Shown here piece after piece: positions 55,298-64,000 of a stretch of 64,000 nt of DNA. Position 1 is the stretch's first letter. The number at the start of each line of letters is the position of its first letter. Origin of the DNA: Candidatus Avedoeria danica (GTDB lineage Bacteria > Chloroflexota > Anaerolineae > Epilineales > Epilineaceae); contig JADJCV010000003.1 of the NCBI GenBank assembly GCA_016703025.1, forward strand, positions 368,492 through 432,491, written 5' to 3'. A program made the position numbers and the translations under genes. The notes beneath the pieces are model-generated. The model was not told the DNA's origin. It saw only the letters and a list, made by a program, of their open reading frames with translations, and searched no databases.

Positions 55298-56388
55298 CCC
55301 AAGCCAAGTCGCCCAACCGTACGTCAGCTCGCCCCCGGAACGTCGCCGCCCCGCCCTCGCCCGAGACGACGATCGAGATCGGCGGCTGGAAGTTGGCCGT
55401 GTTCGGGGCGCTGATCGCCCTGGCACTTGTGGTTGGCCTTGCCATCAGGTTCGCCCGCTCGTCTGCCGGCGCTCGGATGCAGGCGCAGCTCATGCTCGTG
55501 TCGGTGCCGGTGCCCGAGCCCGCGGCACTCTTGGAAATGGAGCCCGACGTTCAGCACGCCATCGCCGCGGCCCGCGCCGCCGTCGAGGCCGACCGCGGCT
55601 CGGCTGTCGCCTGGCGCCACCTCGGCATGATCTACGATGCGCACAGCATCTGGCCGCTCGCGGTAACTGCGTATCAACGCGCATTGTCCATGGCGCCGAC
55701 CGACGGCCAGACGGCTTACTATTTGGCCGTAGCGACCGAAATGTCCGACGCGCCGATCGATGACATCCTCGCCGCCTACAAGCATGCGATCGCGCTCGCG
55801 CCGACGTACGGCCCGGCGCGGCTCCGGCTCGGCGATGCCCTCATGCGTGTCGGGCGCCATGTCGAGGCGCGCGACGTGCTCATGCAGGCCGTGAACGTTT
55901 ACCCGCCGGCGGAGTCGGCGCGCGCACGGCGCTCGCTCGGCCTGGCGCTGATCGCCCTGGGCGACGCCGACGGCGCAGTCGTGTCTCTCGAGGCCGCGAC
56001 ACGCATTCGGGACGACGATGCCAACACGTTCACGGCGCTGGCGCAAGCCTACAACCAGCTGAATCGAGGACAGGACGCTCGCCGCGCGACGGATCGGGCC
56101 GCGCAACTTCGAGAGTCGCTGGGCTACTTCGACAATTGGCGCAAGGCAGTGCTCGAGGAGGCCGTCAGTCGCAGCTTGGTCGAGACGCGGATCATGCAGA
56201 AGATGGAGGTAGGTGTGCCCGACCAGGCTCTGGCCGATGCGCTGCGCTGGGAAGCCAAGCATCCCGACTGGCAAAGTATCAAGGTGCTCATCGGCAACCT
56301 TCACCGAACGGCCGGCCGCGAGGACTTGGCGAAGCCGTACTTCGAGGCGGCGACGGCGCTCATCAAACAGGGCGGCAAGACGAAGTAG
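55294..56388 (+). CDS. Membrane-anchored TPR protein coupled to CRTAC1
   Basis: This 364-aa protein begins at the ATG at 55294, overlapping the CRTAC1 TGA (ATGA). One transmembrane helix (about 32-52, LAVFGALIALALVVGLAI) follows a short cytoplasmic tail. The rest is TPR: AWRHLGMIYDAHSIWPLAVT, AYQRALSMAPTDGQTAYYLA, AYKHAIALAPTYGPARLRLG, ARRSLGLALIALGDADGAVV and TFTALAQAYNQLNRGQDARR. It is unlike the two TPR lipoproteins in anchoring, so it is a distinct subtype. Its pairing with the upstream CRTAC1 protein suggests a complex; the partner is otherwise unknown. Confidence 0.88.
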   Translation: MTQAKSPNRTSARPRNVAAPPSPETTIEIGGWKLAVFGALIALALVVGLAIRFARSSAGARMQAQLMLVSVPVPEPAALLEMEPDVQHAIAAARAAVEADRGSAVAWRHLGMIYDAHSIWPLAVTAYQRALSMAPTDGQTAYYLAVATEMSDAPIDDILAAYKHAIALAPTYGPARLRLGDALMRVGRHVEARDVLMQAVNVYPPAESARARRSLGLALIALGDADGAVVSLEAATRIRDDDANTFTALAQAYNQLNRGQDARRATDRAAQLRESLGYFDNWRKAVLEEAVSRSLVETRIMQKMEVGVPDQALADALRWEAKHPDWQSIKVLIGNLHRTAGREDLAKPYFEAATALIKQGGKTK

Positions 56389-56422
56389 CCGCCGCGCTCG
56401 GCCCGGTCCGTGTCGGTCGGTC

Positions 56423-57277
56423 TCAAGGTCTGATCGCGTCCGCCGTCGCGAATTCGTCCGGTGACGGCGTCGGCCAGTCGAGGCGGACGGACTTGGCCAC
56501 CGCATCCAGGTGGTCCAGGTTGGGCGTGAAGGCGTCCGACGGCAGGGCGTTGAGCCGCTCGACCGTTTTGGCAAGGTAGGCGGTATAGTCCTGCGCGAAC
56601 GCTGCCGGATCGGCCATCGTGGCATCGGCAGCGATGGCTGCATCGTTGACCGTCACCGGGGCGATCATCGACACCCAGACGGCGTTGTTGCGGATCAGAC
56701 CCTCGAATACGTAGACGAGGTCCTGATTGTTGATCGGGCGGATCGTACGGCCGAGCTGTGTGACCGCGCGGGCGCCCCTCCCCGAGCCAAGGCCGATACC
56801 GCGGAAGGTCAATTGCGCGACGAACTGCTCGCGCACGCCTGGCCGTGCGAAGATCGGCACGTAGGGGGCCTTCGGATCCCTTTCGAGGATGAATTTGAAC
56901 ATTTCCAGGAATCGCCGTTTGATCTGTGCGCCGGCCACGGGATCCACGGGGCCGCGCCGCACCTCGATCGTCGCGGCGGGGAGTCGACGGATCGGGTAGT
57001 CTATCAGCGTGAACCGCACACCGCCGGCCAGCGGCTGCACGATGTCGAGCTCGGCCGGCACCTCGATGGCCTCGACCGTGGCGCCCAGCGCGTCCGGCAC
57101 GGCGATGTGGACGCCGGCGACGGAAACGGTGTGCGACGGGATCGCGGTACGGGTCGGGACGGGCGTCGGGCGGACCGTCGTAGATACGGGCGACGGGCCC
57201 GCCTTGCAGGCGCCAAGCGCAATGACCAGCGCCAAAGGCACCGCGCGGCGCCGCTGATCGGTCAAGCGGGCGAACAT
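56423..57277 (-). CDS. Hypothetical lipoprotein
   Basis: The 284-aa protein has the ATG at 57277 after AAGGAG. The signal peptide ends with the lipobox VIALGACKAG. A Thr/Pro stretch (STTVRPTPVPTRTAIPSH) is followed by a folded domain of about 230 residues with strands VSVAGVHIAVPDALGATVEA, GVRFTLIDYPIRRLPAATIE and QDLVYVFEGLIRNNAVWVSM. The layout resembles lipoproteins with a fold like DUF1795/LpqN but I cannot name the family. It converges with the TPR gene and is divergent from the second dockerin-like gene. Confidence 0.75.
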   Translation of the reverse strand: MFARLTDQRRRAVPLALVIALGACKAGPSPVSTTVRPTPVPTRTAIPSHTVSVAGVHIAVPDALGATVEAIEVPAELDIVQPLAGGVRFTLIDYPIRRLPAATIEVRRGPVDPVAGAQIKRRFLEMFKFILERDPKAPYVPIFARPGVREQFVAQLTFRGIGLGSGRGARAVTQLGRTIRPINNQDLVYVFEGLIRNNAVWVSMIAPVTVNDAAIAADATMADPAAFAQDYTAYLAKTVERLNALPSDAFTPNLDHLDAVAKSVRLDWPTPSPDEFATADAIRP

Positions 57278-57420
57278 GGTGAGTCGACTCCTTCGTACGC
57301 TCGGTGGGCGGCAAGCGTGGCATCATAGCGCAGCGGAGCGGCAGCTTGGCACAGTGGGCTCTACGCGGCATGCGTTCGCCCTGGCGCAATTGGGCGTATC
57401 CATGACTGTGACTTGCGCGT

Positions 57421-57426
57421 TATACT
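57421..57426 (+). promoter_or_regulatory. -10 box of the second dockerin-like gene
   Basis: TATACT in the context TTGCGCGTTATACTG, 110 bases before the start. It shares CGTTATA with the boxes upstream of 41,143 and 43,974. No good -35 at 17 bases. Confidence 0.45.
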
Positions 57427-57536
57427 GTTCCAGCCGCGGGCCTCGGTTGGTGCCGCCGGGCGGGTTCTTTTCTCTTACAGTCGGAGTTGGCCGAGGGTGC
57501 TCGGCGCTCGCAACCTGAACAGGAGTTCCCCAAATC

Positions 57537-57875
57537 ATGAAGCGACTTATCGTCATCGGCGCGGCTGTGTTCGCGTTCGGGATGGTGGCCGGGACCGCGT
57601 CGGCCCAGGTTCGTCCTGCGCCCGTCGTCGGATACCTGTGTGAGACGTCGCGGTTCGACGAGAACGGCGACGGCCTGTTCGGCAAGAGCGACGTCATGGC
57701 ATTCTACCGGCGCGCTCAGGCTTCCGGCTGCTGGGAAGCCGCGGCCGAGGGTGACTGCACCCAGTTCGACACGAACCAGGACGGCACCATCGATCTCAAG
57801 GACGTCCAGGCCCGCATCGACTACTTCGTGTCCTGCGTGAATCCGGTCGGTGTCGCTCGGATCCGTCCCCGCTAG
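57537..57875 (+). CDS. Secreted dockerin/EF-hand-like mini-protein (copy B)
   Basis: This 112-aa protein has the ATG at 57537 after ACAGGAG. The signal peptide (MKRLIVIGAAVFAFGMVAGT) is cleaved near ASAQV. Two calcium-loop units follow, DENGDGLFGKSDVMAFYRRA and DTNQDGTIDLKDVQARIDYF, with cysteines in the same places as copy A (GDCxQxD; SCVNP). The end VGVARIRPR matches ISTVRRPSGGR of copy A. Here it directly precedes the giant gene copy B (345 bases), whereas in copy A rsmI and the isomerase intervene. It may be a calcium-dependent partner of the giant protein, by inference from order alone. Confidence 0.85.
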   Translation: MKRLIVIGAAVFAFGMVAGTASAQVRPAPVVGYLCETSRFDENGDGLFGKSDVMAFYRRAQASGCWEAAAEGDCTQFDTNQDGTIDLKDVQARIDYFVSCVNPVGVARIRPR

Positions 57876-57940
57876 GTCTCGCCCGGACGGCCTGCGCCGT
57901 CGGTGAGATCATCGTTGCGGACATTCGAATCGCGTTCGTG

Positions 57941-57976
57941 GAGGGGAGCTGGTGGCTGAGCCATCGCGCTCCCCTC
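57941..57976 (+). terminator. Hairpin after dockerin-like gene B
   Basis: GAGGGGAGC (57941-57949) and GCTCCCCTC (57968-57976) pair perfectly around an 18-base loop, 66 bases after the stop. There is no T-run. The remaining sequence to 58220 shows no gene; a strong GAGGAGG site precedes the next start. Confidence 0.4.
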
Positions 57977-58220
57977 TGTCGTCCCTGGGGCCGAACTCAG
58001 GATTTCGAACTGAGGATACCGTTGCGCGGCCGACCATTTGCCGCCAACGCGGAATGTCCGTACGGAGCAGGCCGTATCCTCTCATGACCTTCTCACGTTG
58101 CATAGTGGGCAGGAGAAGTCCCCGGCGGGCGTCCTGCCGTGTGGCAGTACCGAGTTTCGATTGGAATGCCGGGGTCTTATCGAGATGCGTGACTTACTCT
58201 TTCTTCGAGGAGGCAAGGGA

Positions 58221-61200
58221 ATGACCAAGTCGGTTCTTGGACGCCTAACCCTGCCCGCTTTGGTCTTGGGGCTGGTAGTCAGCCTCTATGTGACCCAAGC
58301 AGGCACGGCATCTGCAGAGATCATCGGACCGCAGCAACCGTGCGGCACCAACATCTTCACGGCCGCCTACAACACCACGGGGGGCCCGACGGCAGACTTC
58401 GACGGATTTGGAGGACTCGCCTGCACTGAGAACCAGGGCTGGGTTTCTTCCTATCGGTCGTTCGACTTCAGCCTGACCACCGCTGGCCCACACCATTATT
58501 GCCAGCGTGTGTGGCGGCACCGGCGACTCCGAGCTCCGCATCTACCAGCGGGCCAACGGCGCGCCGAACCCGTTCACGCCGCCCCTCACCTGCCCGAACA
58601 TGGTGGCCTACAACGACGACTTCTGCGGCAGCATGTCGCAGGCGACGACCACCACCGCGGTGCAAGGCGACTACACGGTCGAGGTCAACCCCTGGCTGAA
58701 CCAGCAGGCTCCGACCACCGGGACCATGAGGGTCGAAGTTCCGACGTGCGTGTTCCCGCCGTACCCGTTCTTCGAGGAGATCCCGTACACGCTGACGAAT
58801 CCGCTCGAGCTCTGCGCGACGGGTCGCGCGACGATCGCGCTCACGCTCACGAACTTGGGCGACGGCGCGCTCGACAACCTCGGCTCCGCCCATGAGTTCT
58901 ACGTCGACGTCGTCGGCGCGGGTGGTCCGGCCGTGATCGTCGGGATCTCGTCGGGCAGCGGCGGCGGCGGCTCGGCTCCGGCCCTGCTGCCCAGCCCGAA
59001 CTGCGAACTGCAGTCCGGCGCCTCGGTCCATGTGAGCATCCCGCCGGGTGGGACGGACACGGTCACGATCAGCGTGGCCTTCCCGCAGGGCCTGCCCGCC
59101 GGTCTGTCCGTGAACCGCTCGGTCTTCTACGACAACAACAACAGCGGCGGCTGTGACGACGGCGACGCTCGCTTCCAGTACTTTGACGAGCTGCCCGTCC
59201 TCCTGCCGTGCGCCGACACGGTCTGGCCGAACGATCAGCTCGGCAAGCAGGTCCACCTCCCGATCCTGAACTTCCAGGGCCAGGACGACGTCTGCGAGAG
59301 CTGGATCGAGGTTCAGAACCTGGGTTGCCGGAACGCCAAGGCGGCCCCTCGTGACCTGGGGCGAGCCGGGCTTCCGCCCGCCGCAGGCCGCCGGCCCCGC
59401 TGAAGGTGGAGTGCACCGGCCTCCTGAAGCCCGGCAGCGTGGAACCTCTACGGCGCGCAGGTCCCGACGGGCTCGAAGAGCGGTATCCTCTTCAAGCTGT
59501 CGGCCCGCCAGCTGTCCGAGGACGGCATCGACGTCATCCCCGAGGACGACATCACGGGCGACTACGTCTGCGAGGTCCTCTTCTTCAACGTCGTCGGTGA
59601 CGCGGACGACTACCGCCGCTTCAAAGAAGGCCTACAAGCGAGGGCCTCGTGTTCGACGGCATCGACATGGTCCGCGCGTCCGGCGACGGCTACCTGGCCG
59701 TTGACGTGCACCGCAGCTGCCCGGGCGACGCGACGCCGGGTGCCAGACGTGACGAGCAAGTACAACGGCCTGGCCGGCTCGCACCTCGGCACGTACGACG
59801 AGGTCTACGGCGGCGCTACAGCTACTGCGTGCCGCTCGTGTACGCCAGCGCCGCCGGCTTCCAACACGATCATCTACATCCAGAACGGCGGCCTCATGTG
59901 CTCGTCGCTGGAGATCTGGTTCAAAGCCCGCGACGACTGCCTGCGCGCGACGATCTGCGACATCGCGACGCTGGCGCCGGGCGAGACCACCAGCTGGACG
60001 CGAACGACTGCGTCGGCCCCGGACTTCCAGGGCAGCGCGTGGATCCGCTCGACCCAGGTGATGGGCATCGCGGTGGACATCATCGGCGGCGACGTCCTGA
60101 TGACCTACGTCGGCGAGCCGGGCGAGATCAACTACACGTTCGATCCGAACCAGTCGACGACGCGTGACGGCAACCAGGTCGCCTTTGGTCCGCTGATCTA
60201 CAGCGAGTACCAGGGTTGGGACACGGGTGTCGGGTCCCAGAACCTGAGCGCGGTGTTCGCGGCCAAGGTGAAGATCTACTTCCTGGACCGCTCGGGCGAC
60301 ATCATCACGACGCTGGTGGACTGGGTCTGCCCGCGCGGCAGCCAGACCTTCTTCCTGCCGGTCGTCTTCGACCTGCCGGGCAACTGGGTCGGCAGCATGC
60401 GCGCCGAGAGCCAGGGTGGATCACGCCGGGTGGTCGAACGTCCTCGCGCCGAACATCGTCGGTGTGGCGACGCTCATCAAGTACAACGACGTGGCCCGCA
60501 CGCAGAAGACCGAGGCGATCGCCTACAACCTTCTGCCCGAGCACAAGATCTATGACTGGCAGCTCGGCTCGGCCGGCGGCGGCCTGCACAGCGGTATCGG
60601 CTTGATCGCCATCCCGTCCGTGCTCCGCGACCTCGAGAACAGCGGCCTGACCACGGAGATCGCGATCGCGAACGTCGTCCCGAAGCCCGGCTTCACCGAC
60701 CTCGTGATCTACTTCTACGACCAGAACGGCCTGCTGGACTACATCTGCCAGAAGCTCAACGAGAAGCAGGTCGAGTACATCGACCTCCAAACGTGGGGCT
60801 ACATCAACGACGGCTTCAAGGGCTCGGCCATCATCAGCGCCTGGTTCTGGGAGCACGACGTCTTCGACGGCCGCGGCTTCTTCCTGCGCAACCTCGTCGG
60901 CCTCGGTGCCGTCTCGATCGAGCGCAAGGGTACCCACGGTGGTGAGGATGTTCCGGGCGACGAGGCTCCGGGCAGCCGCGGCATCCCGTTCGCCTTCACG
61001 TACGACGAAGAGGGCGAGCCGCTCTTCGATTACTGCTTCATGGGCCCCGTGCCCCTCTGCCCGGGCTTCCCGGACAACCGCGTCGGTCCTGGCGACTGCG
61101 CGGCGACGGGCACTGGTGCTGCCACGATCGAGATCCCGGGCGGCGCGCCGTTCTCGGCCTACCCGCGCGGTGACATCGGCGGCGGCAACTGCACGAACGC

Positions 61201-61563
61201 CGGCGTGAACGACCGCAACTGGGGCGCACGACTTCCACGGTCTGCCCGGGCACCAGCGAGATGACGGTCACGATCAACACGGTCACGCTGGCGCCGTTCA
61301 GCAGTGCGAGCTGCGGCATCGCGGGTCAGGACTTGCTCCTACGCGTTGTTCATCGGCCCGGACAGGGTTCAGCCCGAACTCCAGTGCGAGAACTTCGTCG
61401 AGAACAACAAGCCTGACTTCCAGGGCCTCAGCGCCGGCTCATCGTCCACGTTCCAGATCGGATGCACCAGGCCGTACCACGCTCATGATGCAGAACAGCA
61501 CGACACGACCCCGCCGCAGTCGATCGGTAGCGTGGACTTCGAGATCACCTCAAGCTGGCTGAT
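58221..61563 (+). pseudogene. Giant secreted beta-sandwich repeat protein (copy B), many frameshifts
   Basis: The ATG at 58221 follows GAGGAGG. It opens MTKSVLGRLTLPALVLGLVV, parallel to copy A, with signal cleavage near ASAEI. The first 330 codons are clearly diverged from copy A (SELRIYQRANGAPNPF, VAYNDDFCGSMSQ). From about 59,218 on the DNA is nearly identical to copy A from about 44,921. Frame breaks are visible near 58,490, 59,347, 59,435, 59,630, 59,745, 59,815, 59,862, 59,988, 60,230, 60,415, 60,435, 61,225, 61,340 and later. The equivalent of the copy A stop is lost and the first TGA in the region is at about 61,563. Either the copy is a recent pseudogene or this stretch carries uncorrected single-base errors. 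The clustered, mostly single-base indels favour the latter. Confidence 0.75.
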
Positions 61564-61607
61564 CGCCCGATCGCGTCAGGTCCGCCGACCTGATCCAAGA
61601 CGGCCCA

Positions 61608-61646
61608 CAACCGCCCCCGGGGATTCCCCGGGGGCGGTTGCTTTTT
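61608..61646 (+). terminator. Rho-independent terminator of giant gene B
   Basis: CAACCGCCCCCGGGG, loop ATT, CCCCGGGGGCGGTTG and then CTTTTT. The A-to-G type differences from the copy A terminator occur in pairs that keep the stem (CAG/CTG versus CAA/TTG), which shows the hairpin is under selection. Confidence 0.9.
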
Positions 61647-61807
61647 CCGTTGTTCGCCCGGTTCGTTCGGACCCGCCGATCCGTGAGGCGTTCGCCTCCT
61701 GACCGGCGCGCCGGCATTCATGATGCGAAGCAATCATGATGCTAAACTGTCGCCGTTGTCGGCTCGCCATCCTGGCGGCCGCGTGGATCCTGCAATCGGA
61801 GGCCTCC

Positions 61808-63900
61808 ATGCTCTGTCGTTCCGCCCTTCGGCCAGTACTGGCCGCCGTGCTTGCGGCCCTGCTTGCCTGTTCAGGCGCGCCCCGGTCCGGTGCAGGACAG
61901 GCGCCCAGCGCCGGGGTGTTGACGCTGGTCGATCAGACCCTCCGGCGTCAGCTACGCCGTGGCATCGGACGGAGCGACGCGCGCGGTGCTGGGCGCAGGC
62001 CAGCGGGCATACGTGCTCGACGTCGCCGCCGACGCCAGCACCACACGGTGGTCAGCCGCACCCCATCCTTCCGCCGCGGTGCGCCGCGCTCCTGCTCGAT
62101 GGGTCGCGCCTCTTCGTAGCGCCGGAGAACCGGGCATCCACGTCTTCAACATCGCCGATCCACTGCGCCGACCGGGATCAGGAGTCATCCGGTGACCCAT
62201 GAGGTGCGGAGATGGTCCCTGCGCGAGGGACGGCTGGTCACCGCCGAGTTCGGTGAAGGGGTGGCGATCTACGATGTGACCGGCGACGACGTGCCCGTTG
62301 CACCGCTGGCGGTCGAGCACACGCGCCGCGCCGTGACCTACGTGGCCGTGCAGGACGATCTGGTCTATGCGGCCTACGCCACCGGGGGCCTCGGGATCAT
62401 CGACATCTCGACGCCCGCCGAGCCGCGCTACCTCGGACAGGCGGAGCTTCCGCCGGACAGCAAGGCGGAGACCCGCTTGGTGGCTGGCGCCACGGCGCTC
62501 ATGGCCGCGGAATCCAGCGCTTGGGATCTACGACGTCGCGAACCCGCGCGAGCCCCAAGCTCATCATGCACGGTCCAGAACAGGACGGTCATTCGCACGG
62601 TCGCGTCGTCAGGAGCACGCTCTACGTGGGCCACGGCACGCAGGGCGTGGGCGTATACGACTTCACGACACCTGCCGCGCCGACGCTCCTGCGGCCTAAC
62701 TGCCGACGCTCAATGACGTCGTGCGGATGCGGGCGTCGGGACACAGCTTTAATACGTTGATCGACTGGCTGGCCGGGCTGACGCTGTACGACGTCTCGAC
62801 CGCGGATACGCCGCCCATCAGCCAGGTGGCGGACGTGGCGGGGTGCCCTTTGGCCTGGCACAGGCCGGCGGCAACGTCTTCGTCGGTTCGCCCCGACCGC
62901 CTGTCGGTGATCGACGTCGTCCCGATGCGTATAAAGGTGGCGTCGGCGCCCGCTGCCTCCGGCCTCCCAGGACGTCTATGGATCTCGCGGACGACCGGCT
63001 GGCGGTTGGGGACGTGCAGACTGGGCTCGACCTGTTCGACGTGGCCGATCCGCGCGCGCCGCGTCCCGCTCGTGCGCATGGGGCCCAAGTGCGTGACGTG
63101 CTCCTGCTGGACGACAGGGCCTGATCACGACGGGCGGCGCAGGGCTTAGCCACGTGGGATCTGACGGACCCCCCCAACCGCAGCGACGGCTGCGCACCCC
63201 ATTCCCGCCTTCATGGGGCCTGGCCGCCGATGACGCGAACGTCTTTGTGGCGGATCAGAGAAACGGACTCATCGTGTATGCCGCGCCCCGAAGGCGCGTG
63301 GCCGATCGTCGGCGGTGGGCTCCGGCACCACGATCGGGCGGGGCCCCCGCGATGTCGTCTTCTGGATCCGGACACCGTGGCCGTGACCGCCGACGAAGAG
63401 GCTGTACGTGGTCGATGTCAGCGACCGCGCTCCCGGCGATCGTCAGCATCCCTGAACACGCGCCGTGCCCACCGTCTGGCAGTACGCGATGACCTCGTGT
63501 TCGCCGGCAGGCACCTCGCTCGGATCGCCACTTCGGCGTTACAAACCGCGCCAGGCCCGCTTCGTCGGCCTGCCGTAGTCTGTCGACCGCCGTGTCGTCG
63601 CCAGCGTGGGTAGGATCGTCTCTTTGCGGCGGCGGCAACGAGGCTCATCTTTGGCGATTCGGCTCAGGACGATCCACGCCGCCGGGACGGTGGTCTCGGG
63701 CGAGGACCATCGCTGACGCCCCATCGCGCACGGCGCGGACGGCAACTCCGGCATCGTCCAGCAGGCGCGCAGCCCGCAGCCGGTGGCGAACCGGCTTGGC
63801 GGTCCCTCGGCGTGGCGGTGCCTCGCGGCCCATCGCCATCGGACGCGCCGCTCGCCGACGGCGGCGCGATCCGACAGAGGCCTCGATCGACGGATCCTGA
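61808..63900 (+). pseudogene. LVIVD-type beta-propeller lipoprotein, heavily frameshifted
   Basis: The ATG at 61808 opens a signal peptide with the lipobox LLACSG. Fragments in shifting frames read AVLGAGQRAYVLDVAADAST, GIHVFNIADPLRRPG, GRLVTAEFGEGVAIYDVTGD, DLVYAAYATGGLGIIDISTP, LTLYDVSTADTPPISQVADV and ADDRLAVGDVQTGLDLFDVA. These are LVIVD-like repeats (xGLxIxDVSxPxxP) of a propeller. At least eight frame changes are needed to join them, and beyond about 63,500 no consistent protein can be read up to 63,999. The gene is probably real but the sequence here is unreliable. The last 500 bases are not annotated further. Confidence 0.55.
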
Positions 63901-64000
63901 GTGTTCTAACGGCAGTTCGACCTTGAAGCGGTGGTCAGCGGTGTTTGATCAGTTATGTCTGCGTTTGGCTGCCGCGCGGTGTTGGGGAGCAGGGCATGAC

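Noticed and set aside
63592..63900. 102-codon plus-strand frame at the right end
   Set aside because: Arg/Ser/Pro-rich in a region of many apparent indels; no consistent protein can be supported.

Overview
The window is a high-GC (roughly 70 %) bacterial contig that looks like a member of the Chloroflexota, most likely Anaerolineae/Ardenticatenia-like. This is an inference from style. Several secreted proteins end in a Pro/Thr-rich linker followed by a short IYLPV/FLPLA/YLPW-type tail, there are several von Willebrand A (VWA) proteins, and one giant protein has the tandem GWxTGxQVQNL-type beta-sandwich repeats common in that phylum. No rRNA, tRNA or CRISPR array was found.

Left third (1-20.9 kb): ordinary chromosome. 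It holds the 3' part of a RelA/SpoT gene, a membrane-anchored PsbP-like protein, an MrfA-type helicase carrying an HNH-like insertion, a VWA protein, an RlmI-type rRNA methyltransferase, FtsK with a translationally coupled VWA protein, a DUF4258/DUF2283 pair, a double-VWA protein, ComEA, and an MrfB/YprB-type exonuclease. MrfA and MrfB are partners in mitomycin-damage repair in Bacillus; here they lie about 13 kb apart.

Middle (21-37.9 kb): a 1,609-aa secreted protein has a metzincin-like motif whose first zinc ligand is Gln. A small accessory island (about 25.9-27.5 kb) follows, with a DUF5615 remnant, a GNAT gene ending in an integron attC-like site, an internally deleted restriction-type (HSDR_N-like) gene, and two periodic DNA repeat arrays. 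Then come a Tat-exported DUF1800/DUF1501 pair, a primary-type sigma factor, ruvA, ferredoxin, and a glycosyltransferase / FAD-oxidoreductase / flippase-like group.

Right part (38-61.6 kb): a repeated extracytoplasmic module. The order CRTAC1-family FG-GAP/ASPIC-UnbV protein (minus), TPR lipoprotein (minus), dockerin-like mini-protein (plus), giant beta-sandwich protein (plus) occurs twice, at 37,990-47,343 and 50,528-61,646, with the same orientations. Between and inside the copies are a third and a fourth CRTAC1 protein, a further TPR protein, a COX2-like cupredoxin lipoprotein, a phosphoglucose/phosphomannose isomerase and RsmI. The giant genes are almost identical from about 44.92 / 59.22 kb through their terminators, but diverged upstream of a sharp boundary. 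None of these secreted families has an assigned biochemical role here; the conserved order suggests a co-inherited surface or periplasmic system.

From about 58.4 kb to the right end, single-base indels become dense, and the last 2 kb (an LVIVD-type beta-propeller lipoprotein) can only be read in fragments. This could be pseudogenisation or poor sequence quality. Many starts are fused by 4-bp ATGA/GTGA overlaps, and five genes appear to be leaderless.
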